From positions 1 to 38,421 of the forward strand of contig URSF01000025.1 of the NCBI GenBank assembly GCA_900550445.1: a stretch of DNA of 38,421 nucleotides. The letters are read 5' to 3'. The position numbers and the translations under genes were made by a program. This DNA is from an uncultured Rhodospirillaceae bacterium (lineage in GTDB: Bacteria; Pseudomonadota; Alphaproteobacteria; CAAGCB01; CAG-977). Positions 6,790 through 14,332 of the stretch are shown here, piece after piece (the stretch's first letter is position 1; each line of letters opens with the position of its first letter). Below the pieces are notes generated by a model, which saw nothing but the letters and a program-made list of their open reading frames with translations, made no database searches and had not been told where the DNA came from.

Positions 6790-7254
6790 ATGTCAAAGAA
6801 ATTCAAAGACACACAGACGCTTGATTTATTCGAACAGGTTTATCCTGTCCGCAGACCGCCGGTGATCTCCCACACCGTTGATTTGAGCGGCAAGATTAAG
6901 CGTTTGGTGTCTTTGATCCTGAAAGAGAGCCCTAAAAGCCGCGAACAAATCGCCGCTGAGATGTCGGAGGCTATGGATTGCCCGTCATTTAGCAAAGCGA
7001 TGCTGGATAACTATTCCAGTGAAGCCAACGAACAGCATCAAATCCCGCTATATCGCTTTATCGTCCTCGTTCGGGTTGCAAAGGCGGGCTGGGCTTGGGA
7101 CGAATTATTGGCAGATGAAGGTTATACCGTGTTGTTCGGGGAAGAAGCCTTGCTTGCCGAACGCGGACGTTTACAGCAAGAGATCGCTTTAAAGAAAAAA
7201 CAGCTAAAAGAATTAGAAAAAGCCTCACCGGTCAGAATAAGGAGGCGGTCATGA
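6790..7254 (+). CDS. Early phage protein with DNA-binding-like helices
   Basis: The 154-residue protein contains a segment like a helix-turn-helix adapter (SGKIKRLVSLILKESPKSREQIAAEMSEAM...CPSFSKAMLDNYSSE) that suggests replication-protein-like or phage regulatory DNA binding, then a C-terminal coiled coil (LLAERGRLQQEIALKKKQLKELEKA). ATG 6790 has GAAGG 8 bases upstream; it overlaps the preceding gene's stop region only if the earlier ATG 6775 is used. Its last 4 bases overlap the transposase start. Such genes commonly precede the A gene in Mu-like phages; exact role unknown. Confidence 0.65.
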   Translation: MSKKFKDTQTLDLFEQVYPVRRPPVISHTVDLSGKIKRLVSLILKESPKSREQIAAEMSEAMDCPSFSKAMLDNYSSEANEQHQIPLYRFIVLVRVAKAGWAWDELLADEGYTVLFGEEALLAERGRLQQEIALKKKQLKELEKASPVRIRRRS

Positions 7255-9380
7255 AAGAGTGGTTTACAGCTAAAGAACTCGCCGAATTTAAATTGCCGAC
7301 ACTTCCAAGCACAGAAAGAAATATTCAGTTGAAGTCTAAACGCGACTGCTGGAAATCTCGTGCTAGATCAGGTCGCGGCGGCGGGAAAGAGTATCATATT
7401 TCCAACCTGCCGGAAGTCGCCCGCATTCAGTTGGCTGTTATGACAGCGCCAGCCGCAAAAAAAGAAGCGGCAAAAACGGAAATCAATCCGCAGGGATTGG
7501 CAGAGTACGCCCATATTGAAGGTCGTGCGAAAAACCGAATTGACGCGAAACTTGAAATCTTGGAAGCGTTCAAGGAATTTCAAAAAACGCTCGGATTTGC
7601 GAACACCCGCGCCCGCTACATTTTCGCCGAAAAATACAATGCCGGCGAAGTGCCTATCGCCGATTGGGTCAAACATACGATTATCAGCGTTTCGGCCTGC
7701 ACTTTAAGAAATTGGGCAGAAGTCTTGGTGAACAAAGGGATTTCAGGCTTAGCCGGCAAATACGGTTGCCGCAAAGGAACGGGCATCATTGATACGAATG
7801 AAGCCGTCAAAAATTACATTTTGGGCGCGATTTACGAAACCCCGCATATTTCTTGCAAAAACATTATGCGCGGCTTGCGTGCTCGCTTTAAGGAAACGCA
7901 GGAGAGCCTGCCTTCTTACCGGACTTTGCAAGCTTGGGTAAAGACGTGGAAAGAGGATAACGAACAGCTTTTAACTGCTGTCAAAAATCCGGACGCTTGG
8001 CGGTCGAAGTATAAATCAGCAGCCGGAAGCGCGTCCGAAAGCATAACCCGTTTAAACCAAGAATGGCAGTTTGACGGAACTCCATCCGATCTGCTTTTGG
8101 CGGACGGAAGGCGGTGCAACATCGTTGGTATCATTGATGTGTATTCCCGCCGATTAAGTTTAAGCGTTTGCGACCGCGCTTCGGCGTATGCAGTCGGGTG
8201 TGCCGCACGGAAAGCTATTTTGAAGTGGGGCGTTCCTGAAACGGTGCGTACCGACAACGGTAAAGATTACGTCGCCGATTATATCAAGCGCGTTTTTGCC
8301 GCTTTGAACATAGAGCAGATTATTTGCCCTCCGTTCAGCCCGCAAAAGAAACCGCATATCGAGCGGGCTTTCAGGACGTTTTCGCATTCTTTGCTGGAAC
8401 AGCTTGACGGTTTTATCGGTCATAACGTTGCCGAACGCAAAGATATTGAAGCCCGCCGTTCATTTTCTCAGCGTTTGTTCAATAAAGATGAAACCATCGA
8501 ATTGCGTTTAACCACTCAAGATTTGCAAGAATTTTGCGACCGCTGGTGTGAAGAGATATACGAACGCGAAGAACACGGCGGGTTAGGTATGTCACCCGAA
8601 GAAAAAGCGGCGTCCTACACGGGAGAAATCCGCCGCATTGCCGACGAGCGTTGTTTGGACGTTCTGCTTGCCAAGCCCGCCGGGAAAAACGGCATCCGTC
8701 TTGTGTCCAAGAAAGGCATTTCTTACGAGGGAGGCTATTATAACGCGCCGGAATTGGGCGGTTATGAAGGACAACAGATTCGCGTTTTGTTGGACGAGCA
8801 GGATTATGGCGAACTTTACGCTTTCGACCTTGACGGCAAATTTATCTGCAAAGCCGTTTCTTTTGAAAACAAGGGCGTTTCTTTGGAAGAAGTAGCCGCC
8901 GCCCGATCTGCCGTTCAAAAGCGCGCGTTAAAAGCTAAGAAGGATGCCTTGCGCCGTATTGCCAAAGAAACGAACCTGAAAGGCAATGCGATGGTGAACG
9001 AAGTCTTTATGCAAGCTGCCGAAGAAGCAGGCAAGCTTGTACGGCTTCCCTCGGAAACGGTTGCCTATCAAACCGAACAGATGGCAGAAGCATTGAAAGC
9101 CGTCATTTCCAAAGAACCGCCGAAACCAAGCGAATTAAGCGCCGCGGAAAAAGCCGCCGCCGAACGGCTGAAAGCTCAAAAGCCTTCAACGGTCGTAAAA
9201 ATCAAACCTTCTCCGCAACAGAATTTTGAACGCTGGAAATCCCTGAAGTCCCGTTTTGACGAAGGGGAAGCTCTAAACGACGACGAACTGTTCTTTTTAG
9301 AAAATTATCCCTCGACGGGAGAATACAAAGCGCAGGTTTTCGCCGCAAAATGCCCGAAAGTATTGGCGGGCGCGATTTAA
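7251..9380 (+). CDS. MuA-type DDE transposase
   Basis: This enzyme cuts and joins the phage ends to target DNA. The 709-residue protein has an N-terminal Mu-type winged helix (EWFTAKELAEFKLPTLPST), further DNA-binding domains to about residue 260, an RNase H-like core with Asp275 (WQFDGTPSD), Asp335 (VRTDNGKDY) and Glu371 (KPHIERAFRTF), then the Mu C-terminal beta barrel (ISYEGGYYNAPELGGYEGQ) and a helical tail that in MuA contacts the B protein. Length is near that of MuA (663). It overlaps the upstream gene by ATGA. Confidence 0.95.
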   Translation: MKEWFTAKELAEFKLPTLPSTERNIQLKSKRDCWKSRARSGRGGGKEYHISNLPEVARIQLAVMTAPAAKKEAAKTEINPQGLAEYAHIEGRAKNRIDAKLEILEAFKEFQKTLGFANTRARYIFAEKYNAGEVPIADWVKHTIISVSACTLRNWAEVLVNKGISGLAGKYGCRKGTGIIDTNEAVKNYILGAIYETPHISCKNIMRGLRARFKETQESLPSYRTLQAWVKTWKEDNEQLLTAVKNPDAWRSKYKSAAGSASESITRLNQEWQFDGTPSDLLLADGRRCNIVGIIDVYSRRLSLSVCDRASAYAVGCAARKAILKWGVPETVRTDNGKDYVADYIKRVFAALNIEQIICPPFSPQKKPHIERAFRTFSHSLLEQLDGFIGHNVAERKDIEARRSFSQRLFNKDETIELRLTTQDLQEFCDRWCEEIYEREEHGGLGMSPEEKAASYTGEIRRIADERCLDVLLAKPAGKNGIRLVSKKGISYEGGYYNAPELGGYEGQQIRVLLDEQDYGELYAFDLDGKFICKAVSFENKGVSLEEVAAARSAVQKRALKAKKDALRRIAKETNLKGNAMVNEVFMQAAEEAGKLVRLPSETVAYQTEQMAEALKAVISKEPPKPSELSAAEKAAAERLKAQKPSTVVKIKPSPQQNFERWKSLKSRFDEGEALNDDELFFLENYPSTGEYKAQVFAAKCPKVLAGAI

Positions 9381-9387
9381 AAACAAA

Positions 9388-9436
9388 CCGCCGAAGCAGA
9401 AGCTTCGACGGCCTGTAACAAAACAAGGAAAAAGTA
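9388..9436 (+). other. Short gap between A and B with imperfect hairpin
   Basis: GCCGAAGC and GCTTCG(A)CGGC can pair around an AGAA loop between the transposase and ATPase genes. There is no T-tract. It may affect mRNA stability or the A:B expression ratio. AAGGAAA before 9437 is the ribosome site of the next gene. Confidence 0.3.
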
Positions 9437-10177
9437 ATGGAAAACACGACGATTGTCAATAACACGCAAACCGCACAGCTCAGGAACGTTATTTCTTTGC
9501 TGACCGGCGTTGAACGGGCGGAAAACAGACCGCCGCATCTGCCGGGACTGGTTTGTTTTTACGGGCCCAGCGGCTGGGGCAAATCTTATGCCGCCGCCTA
9601 TGTTGCCAACACAAAAAACGCCTATTACGTCGAGCTGAAATCGACATGGACGGTCAAATATCTGCTTCAAGCGATTTGCAAGGAAATGGGGCTGACCTAT
9701 TCGACGGGCGACACGCTTGCCGTTTTGGGCGAAATGGTTACAGAACAACTTATTTTAAGCGGTCGGGCTTTGATTATCGACGAGTTCGATTACTTGGTTG
9801 ATAAAAACAAAGTGGATGTAATCCGCGACTTGTTTGAAGGTTCCGCTGCGCCCGTCATTTTAATCGGCGAAGAACAACTGCCCAACAAATTAAAGCGTTG
9901 GGAACGCACGCACGGGCGCATTTTGGATTTCATACCGGCGCAACCCGCCAGCTTTGAAGACGCGCAGGCATTACGAGATTTGTACTGCAAAAGGGTCAAG
10001 ATCGGCGACGATCTTTTGGATGAAATTTGGAAGGTTGCCCGCGGTTCCGTTCGCCGTATCTGCGTTAATCTTGAACGTGTTCAACAAACCGCCATTACCA
10101 TGGCAAAGCGGGAAATCGGCTTAACAGATTGGAATGATCCGTTGTTCACGGGCGACGCCCCGTCGCGGAGGGTTTGA
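9437..10177 (+). CDS. MuB-type AAA+ ATPase, transposition target activator
   Basis: The 246-residue ATPase has Walker A at residues 43-50 (GPSGWGKS) and Walker B at 111-116 (ALIIDEF). It resembles MuB and the TniB/IstB-like group, which bind target DNA in an ATP-dependent way and deliver it to the transposase. Unlike MuB (312 residues) it lacks an N-terminal helix-turn-helix extension, so it is a short B protein. A C-terminal helical domain (ARGSVRRICVNLERVQQTA) fits AAA+ lid helices. Confidence 0.88.
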   Translation: MENTTIVNNTQTAQLRNVISLLTGVERAENRPPHLPGLVCFYGPSGWGKSYAAAYVANTKNAYYVELKSTWTVKYLLQAICKEMGLTYSTGDTLAVLGEMVTEQLILSGRALIIDEFDYLVDKNKVDVIRDLFEGSAAPVILIGEEQLPNKLKRWERTHGRILDFIPAQPASFEDAQALRDLYCKRVKIGDDLLDEIWKVARGSVRRICVNLERVQQTAITMAKREIGLTDWNDPLFTGDAPSRRV

Positions 10178-10179
10178 GC

Positions 10180-10728
10180 ATGGGAAAAGAAAGCAAACGC
10201 CAGCTGATCTGGCAAGAAATCCGAAAGCAAAAAGACTTCACTTTGGATTCTTTGGCTTCTGGTACCCGCATTGAACGCGGAACAATCAGAACATACGTTA
10301 TTGGGTTGGAAAAAGCGGGCTTTGTAAGAATTTTTGACCGGAAAGAAACGGACAAACCTTATGTGACAACGCAGTTTAAAACAAATTGCTACGTTTTGGA
10401 AAAAGATGTCGGAATTGACGCTCCCCGCGTTACTCGCGACGGTAAAATCCTGCCTTCTGACATCAATCAGGATTTATGGCGGGCAATGAAAATTTTGAAA
10501 GAATTTTCCATAACCGATTTAATCGCATCGACAACGCAAAAAACAACGGTTGAGAACGTTAAAACCTACTGTTTGTTTCTAGCCAGAGCCAACTATTTGA
10601 AACGTAACGGAAGCCGTTTTGTGTTTGTCAAAAGCACGGGAGCGAAAGCCCCGCAAATCCTGCGGATTAAAGCGGTTTTCGACCCGAACTTGAAACAGAT
10701 TGTCTATCAAAGCGGAGGCGAGAAATGA
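10180..10728 (+). CDS. Early protein with two winged-helix-like domains
   Basis: The 182-residue protein appears to be a tandem duplication: RQLIWQEIRKQKDFTLDSLASGTRIERGTIRTYVIGLEKAGFV and later DLWRAMKILKEFSITDLIASTTQKTTVENVKTYCLFLARANYL share the same order of helices. Both look like winged helices, so DNA binding is inferred. ATG 10180 is chosen because GGAGGG (10167-10172) is 7 bases upstream. It sits right after the B gene; function unknown. Confidence 0.65.
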   Translation: MGKESKRQLIWQEIRKQKDFTLDSLASGTRIERGTIRTYVIGLEKAGFVRIFDRKETDKPYVTTQFKTNCYVLEKDVGIDAPRVTRDGKILPSDINQDLWRAMKILKEFSITDLIASTTQKTTVENVKTYCLFLARANYLKRNGSRFVFVKSTGAKAPQILRIKAVFDPNLKQIVYQSGGEK

Positions 10729-11033
10729 ACTTTATTTGCGAATTAAGAAAAGCATGTGAAGAAACATCACAAGCGAAAGTCGCCAAAGCGATCGGTTATT
10801 CCGCCGCAACCGTTAATCTGGTTTTAAAGGGCTCTTATAAAGGCGATTTAAACGCCGTTGAAAAAGCATTCAGGGGCGCTTTTAAAGCTGAAACCGTTAC
10901 TTGCCTCGTTCTGGGCGAAATACCGGCTCATCGGTGCATATCCATACAACGCCAACCCTTCGCCGCAACAAATCATCAGCGTGTTTTGCTGTTTAAGGCT
11001 TGCAAAACCTGTCCCAATAAAAAAGGAGAATGA
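10725..11033 (+). CDS. Small helix-turn-helix early regulator
   Basis: The 102-residue protein has an N-terminal helix-turn-helix (ACEETSQAKVAKAIGYSAATVNLVLKGSYKGDLNAVEKAF) and then a short segment with a Cys/His-containing motif common in Mu-like early proteins (EIPAHRCISIQRQPF, then CKTCPNKK). The three cysteines near the C-terminus could bind metal. Its ATG overlaps the upstream stop (ATGA). It is probably a regulator or accessory DNA-binding factor. Confidence 0.7.
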   Translation: MNFICELRKACEETSQAKVAKAIGYSAATVNLVLKGSYKGDLNAVEKAFRGAFKAETVTCLVLGEIPAHRCISIQRQPFAATNHQRVLLFKACKTCPNKKGE

Positions 11034-11034
11034 A

Positions 11035-11328
11035 ATGCCTTTAAACTCCACCTTATCCCAACAGATTTTCGGCGTGATTTCCACGTTGACCCGTGAATAC
11101 GGCCAAGAACCGCAGGGATTTATTCCGCCGTCAATCATGGACAGAGAAATCAAAAAGCTGATCCGCATCAAAAACGAAGTTGCCGCTTTGGAAAAAGAGC
11201 TTTCCGATAAATCAGGTTTGTCCAAAGAAACCGTAGCAGTTGCCGTTCGCCTGCGTCATCTGGGTGTTGTGCCGGGGACGGTATATAGCAAGGGGAACGA
11301 CAATGACGATCTTCCGCCGGCAGCTTAG
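11035..11328 (+). CDS. Small early protein, unknown
   Basis: The product has 97 residues. The frame is open from 10858, but AAGGAG at 11023-11028 and the upstream stop favour ATG 11035 (MPLNSTLSQQIF). It is mostly helical, with a charged central helix (REIKKLIRIKNEVAALEKELSDKSG). I recognise no family. Confidence 0.6.
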   Translation: MPLNSTLSQQIFGVISTLTREYGQEPQGFIPPSIMDREIKKLIRIKNEVAALEKELSDKSGLSKETVAVAVRLRHLGVVPGTVYSKGNDNDDLPPAA

Positions 11329-11381
11329 ATTTTTGATTTTTTTACTGACTTATAAACCACCCATCAGAGAAAGGAAATAAA

Positions 11382-12002
11382 ATGGAAAAAGAAACGAAAA
11401 TCCCAGAAGGATACATGAAAGACGCGGCGGGACGTCTTGTCCCTATCGATATTGTCAAACCGACCGAAAAACTGGAAGACCAGCTGGTCAAGAAAATCAT
11501 GGATTACGCCCGCGCGTTGTCCGACCAGATCTCGCGGTTTAAGGGACACACCGGCGACGATATTGCCGCTTACCTGTCGTTAATCGACGAAAAGTACGGC
11601 GTCAAAAAAGGCGGCAGAAAAGGAAACATGACGTTTCAGACGTATGACGGTTTAAAAAAGGTTCAGGTCGCCATTTCCGAAAACATCGTTTTCGGGGCAG
11701 AACTGCAAACCGCGAAAAACTTAATCGACGAATGCATCAATGAATGGGGTGCGGACAGCCGTCCGGAAATTGTCACGCTGATCGACCACGCGTTTCAGGT
11801 CGATAAAGAAGGAAAAATCAACCGAAACGCTTTGCTGTCGCTTCGTCGTCTGGACATCAAAGACGAAACGTGGCAACGCGCAATGCAGGCGATTACGGAC
11901 AGCATCCGCATTGACGGTTCTAAGCAGTATTACCGCTTTTACGAACGAGACACTGCTGAATCTCCATGGCGTGCCGTAACGGTTGATTTGGCAAAAGCAT
12001 GA
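11382..12002 (+). CDS. DUF3164 family phage protein
   Basis: The 206-residue protein matches the DUF3164 pattern found in the early region of Mu-like phages: PEGYMKDAAGRLVPIDIVKP at the start, then KLEDQLVKKIMDYARALSDQISRFKGHTGDDIAAY, MTFQTYDGLKKVQVAISE and a C-terminal segment with IDGSKQYYRFYER. A clear AAAGGAAA site precedes the start. Some entries of the family are misnamed sulfate transporter; there is no membrane segment here. Function unknown, possibly DNA related. Confidence 0.85.
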   Translation: MEKETKIPEGYMKDAAGRLVPIDIVKPTEKLEDQLVKKIMDYARALSDQISRFKGHTGDDIAAYLSLIDEKYGVKKGGRKGNMTFQTYDGLKKVQVAISENIVFGAELQTAKNLIDECINEWGADSRPEIVTLIDHAFQVDKEGKINRNALLSLRRLDIKDETWQRAMQAITDSIRIDGSKQYYRFYERDTAESPWRAVTVDLAKA

Positions 12003-12013
12003 AGGAAAAACAG

Positions 12014-12160
12014 ATGAGAAAAGCTCTTGAATATATCTGCCTTGCCTCTGCTCTGACATTGATCGGTTATACGTTTTATGTTGAAAGGCAAGTCATCGCG
12101 GCGACCGAGCACGTCAAAGACGCAACTGCGGAACTGAGAATAAAAGCGGAATTGGATTGA
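12014..12160 (+). CDS. Small single-helix membrane protein
   Basis: A 48-residue reading frame starts 11 bases after the DUF3164 stop region with AAGGA upstream. Residues about 6-20 (EYICLASALTLIGYTFY) form a membrane helix, followed by a charged helix (AATEHVKDATAELRIKAELD). It continues the early operon without a large gap. Unknown role. Confidence 0.55.
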   Translation: MRKALEYICLASALTLIGYTFYVERQVIAATEHVKDATAELRIKAELD

Positions 12161-12174
12161 TTTTCTTTATGGGT

Positions 12175-12200
12175 GCTTAGAGCGTTTAAACGCTCTAAGC
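12175..12200. repeat. Perfect 26-base palindrome
   Basis: GCTTAGAGCGTTT is followed directly by its exact reverse complement AAACGCTCTAAGC, giving 13-base arms with no spacer. There is no T-run after it on either strand, so a simple terminator is not obvious. It stands at the boundary between the early operon and the c4/antirepressor locus, so it could be a dimer-binding operator or a processing site. Confidence 0.75.
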
Positions 12201-12344
12201 AGACACAAAGAAAAGAGATAATGTTCAGAGGTACTTTAAAAAATGTTGACCGCAACTAAAAAATTTGGCACCGTAGTTGTTGAGCTTGAAAAACTCAACA
12301 GAACGGAAACCGCGCCCGAAAGTATGCGGTATATTTATGCCCGA

Positions 12345-12443
12345 ATTTTATGTCGGGAGGCTGCGAATAAGGCTTTGCCAAATAAGCAGGCACGTTTCTG
12401 TCGTGTTTTTCAACTCCCGACGCCTGACGGGTTCAGGCTTCCC
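12345..12443 (+). ncRNA. c4-type antisense RNA upstream of antirepressor
   Basis: A three-way structure can be drawn: long-range stem GTCGGGAG (12352-12359) with CTCCCGAC (12414-12421), inside it GGC-TTT-GCC (12371-12379) and CACG/CGTG (12391-12405), then a terminal hairpin GCCTGA-CGGGT-TCAGGC (12422-12438). This layout, the TTTCTGTCGTG and ACTCCCGACGCCTG segments and the position just upstream of an antirepressor-like gene fit the phage P1/P7 c4 RNA family, which prevents antirepressor synthesis. The segments GTTTC (12394-12398) and TTTTTC (12406-12411) could also pair with GAAAC and GAAAAA in the antirepressor ribosome-site region (12446-12457). The family assignment is from memory of its pattern. 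Confidence 0.65.
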
Positions 12444-12462
12444 ATGAAAAAGGAAACAGAAA

Positions 12463-13026
12463 ATGCAAAATATCATCAAATTTCAAGATCAAAATATCGA
12501 AATCATAACGGTCAATGGCGAAAGCTATTTGAACGGGAACCAGATTGGTTCCTGTTTGGAATTGGCTTTTCCAGCAAAGGCGGTTTCAAAAATTTATCGG
12601 AAACACAAAAAGGAATTTGCTCCAGAAATGTCGATAGCCGCCGAAATGCCGACAACAACAGGCAACAAATTAACCCGTCTTTATTCTTTACGCGGAGCGG
12701 CATTGATCGCGATGTACGCGCAAACGCCTGTTGCGGCGCAGTTCCGCGCCTTTATCTTGGACGTTTTGGAAGGCAAGCAATCCACCAAAGCCCAAGCGGA
12801 ACAGCTGAACTCCCTCAGAGAAGAGCTGTTGCGGCTCTGCCCCGAATGGGCAAAGATTCTTCGCTGTCATCAGGCGGGGCTTTCGGGCAGAGAAATCGGA
12901 AAAGTCGTCGGGAAAAGCCGAACAACGGTCAATATGGCGTTACAGCGTATGCACGCTTGCGGCTTTCCCGTCCGTTTGGTTTCGGGACGCAAATCCGCTC
13001 AGCTTTCCTTGCCGTTCGGAGGGTAA
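12463..13026 (+). CDS. Antirepressor-like protein (Bro-N-type N-terminus, HTH C-terminus)
   Basis: The 187-residue protein starts like phage antirepressors of the P22-Ant/Bro-N type (IIKFQDQNIEIITVNGESYLNGNQIGSCLEL) with a later LYSLRGAALIAMYAQTPVAAQFRAFILDVLEG segment, and ends with a helix-turn-helix at about residues 138-162 (AGLSGREIGKVVGKSRTTVNMALQRM). It would inactivate the phage repressor or act as a regulator. AAGGAAA (12450-12456) is the ribosome site, and the c4-type RNA lies immediately upstream. Confidence 0.75.
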   Translation: MQNIIKFQDQNIEIITVNGESYLNGNQIGSCLELAFPAKAVSKIYRKHKKEFAPEMSIAAEMPTTTGNKLTRLYSLRGAALIAMYAQTPVAAQFRAFILDVLEGKQSTKAQAEQLNSLREELLRLCPEWAKILRCHQAGLSGREIGKVVGKSRTTVNMALQRMHACGFPVRLVSGRKSAQLSLPFGG

Positions 13027-13030
13027 AACA

Positions 13031-13177
13031 ATGGGAAAAGTCATTAAATTGCCCCAAAAGCGGATTTATAAACCCGACGTCAGCCGTAAAATCAAAGACG
13101 CGATTAAAAACGGTAAAATCACTTTTGAAGATTTGGATTTTGCCCTTAAAATTCGCGAAATCCTTAACCGTGTTTAA
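13031..13177 (+). CDS. Small basic protein downstream of the antirepressor
   Basis: A 48-residue reading frame (MGKVIKLPQKRIYKPDVS...FEDLDFALKIREILNRV) follows the antirepressor by 4 bases, with GGAGGG at 13018-13023 as ribosome site. It is positively charged at the N-terminus. The tight coupling and strong site support translation. Unknown role. Confidence 0.6.
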   Translation: MGKVIKLPQKRIYKPDVSRKIKDAIKNGKITFEDLDFALKIREILNRV

Positions 13178-13193
13178 TCTTTTAACCTTTTTT

Positions 13194-13224
13194 CCCTGCC
13201 GCTTTGACTGCGGCAGGGTTTTCT
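13194..13224 (+). terminator. Strong intrinsic terminator after the antirepressor unit
   Basis: CCCTGCCGC and GCGGCAGGG form a 9-bp GC-rich stem with a 7-base loop, followed by TTTTCTGT. It should end or reduce the early transcript before the ASCH-like, GemA and Mor-like genes. Confidence 0.8.
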
Positions 13225-13244
13225 GTGCCTGAAAGGAAACAATT

Positions 13245-13520
13245 ATGAAAGTCGTTGTTTTTAACGTAAAAAGAAAATGGTTCAATAAAATCAGATCCGG
13301 AGAAAAAACGCATGAATACAGACTGGCGAAGGCTTACTGGGAAAGCCGCCTGTTCCGTGCCGATGTGGCCGAATTTCGCTGTGGCTATCCAGCAAATGGA
13401 GATACGGATAACATCATGGGCTTTGAAATTGCGGGCATCACAAAAATAAACGGGAAAGATACGGATTTAGCCGTTGATGAGGAAGTGTTCGATATCAAAT
13501 TGGGCATGAGATTGGGATAA
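13245..13520 (+). CDS. ASCH-like domain protein
   Basis: The 91-residue protein looks like a small ASCH/PUA-like RNA-binding fold: VVFNVKRKWFNKIRSGEKTHEYRLAKAYWESRLF at the start (the KWF-x-I-xxGEKT-x-EYR pattern), then a strand with GFEIAGITKI. Such small ASCH proteins are common in phage early regions. It starts after GAAAGGAAA. RNA binding is inferred only. Confidence 0.65.
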   Translation: MKVVVFNVKRKWFNKIRSGEKTHEYRLAKAYWESRLFRADVAEFRCGYPANGDTDNIMGFEIAGITKINGKDTDLAVDEEVFDIKLGMRLG

Positions 13521-13525
13521 TTGAT

Positions 13526-13936
13526 ATGACAACAGATAAACGCCCCTTGCTAGCAAAAATTCATATTGCAAAAGCACAGCTGAACCTTGACAACGACCAG
13601 TACCGCGACATTGTGCGGCGCGTAACGGGCAAGGACAGCGCGGCACAGTGCCGGTATTCCCAACTTGTTGACCTGATTAACGAATTTAAATCTTTGGGCT
13701 GGAAAACGGAAAAGAAAAAAGCGTTCAGGCGCGCACCGTCCGACGGAATTAAAAAAATATATGCCCTTTGGGGCAAATTGCAGGCTTTGGGAGCCGTGCA
13801 ATCGACCGATAAAACCGCGCTTGACGCTTTTGTGAAAAAATACACCGGCATCGATAGCGTTCAATGGCTACAGCCAGCTCAACAACAAAAAATTATCGAA
13901 ATTCTCAAGCAATGGATTAAACGTATTGGGGGATAA
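13526..13936 (+). CDS. gemA: GemA family protein (DUF1018, Mu gp16-like)
   Basis: The 136-residue protein begins LLAKIHIAKAQLNLDNDQYRDIVRRVTGKDSAAQC and continues with LVDLINEFKSLGWK, the diagnostic GemA/DUF1018 pattern of Mu-like phages. In Mu, GemA modulates host DNA supercoiling and gene expression early after infection. The C-terminal part is helical. It lies directly before the Mor-like activator, as in Mu. Confidence 0.88.
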   Translation: MTTDKRPLLAKIHIAKAQLNLDNDQYRDIVRRVTGKDSAAQCRYSQLVDLINEFKSLGWKTEKKKAFRRAPSDGIKKIYALWGKLQALGAVQSTDKTALDAFVKKYTGIDSVQWLQPAQQQKIIEILKQWIKRIGG

Positions 13937-13937
13937 A

Positions 13938-14330
13938 ATGTCGCAGTTGACGGGAATTTTAGCGGAGTTTGAAGAAATCGTCGGCTTTGCCTCGGCAATT
14001 AAAATTGCGGCGGTTAAGGGCGGAACGGTAGCTTATATCCCGCAACCCAGAAACCTGAAGCCGGAACACTGGCTTTGCGCGGCAATCGGATCGGAAGATG
14101 CGGTTAAAATCGCCAAACAATTCGGCGGCAATGAAATTGAAATCCCTTTGGGCCCGTTCGGTGGGAATCGCAGTCGTGTGTGGCGCATCATTCGTCAGGC
14201 AATCAAAGATGGCCATTCCGCCGCCAAAGCCGCCCGCTTAGCCGGCGTAACAATGCGCACCGTTCGCCGCCATAAATCCGGCGAAACCGCAGGAAATAAG
14301 AAAAACGATGGTCAGGGAAAGCTATTTTAG
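13938..14330 (+). CDS. Mor/C-type late transcription activator
   Basis: The 130-residue protein has the Mor pattern: an N-terminal region, then AIGSEDAVKIAKQFGGNEIEIPLGP (the segment that dimerises), FGGNRSRVWRIIRQAI, and a C-terminal helix-turn-helix at residues 94-113 (SAAKAARLAGVTMRTVRRHK). Start ATG 13938 is preceded by GGGGGA; the frame is open from 13926. Mor and C activate the middle and late promoters of Mu, so this is the likely activator of the late operons here. It ends 3 bases from the convergent DUF5131 gene. Confidence 0.85.
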   Translation: MSQLTGILAEFEEIVGFASAIKIAAVKGGTVAYIPQPRNLKPEHWLCAAIGSEDAVKIAKQFGGNEIEIPLGPFGGNRSRVWRIIRQAIKDGHSAAKAARLAGVTMRTVRRHKSGETAGNKKNDGQGKLF

Positions 14331-14332
14331 AA

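Noticed and set aside
12243..13232. 329-residue reading frame overlapping the c4-type RNA and the antirepressor gene in another frame
   Set aside because: Beyond 12463 it reads as a frame-shifted shadow of the antirepressor gene and the following genes. The part over the c4 region could be a short leader peptide as in P1 (icd-like), but nothing supports the full product.
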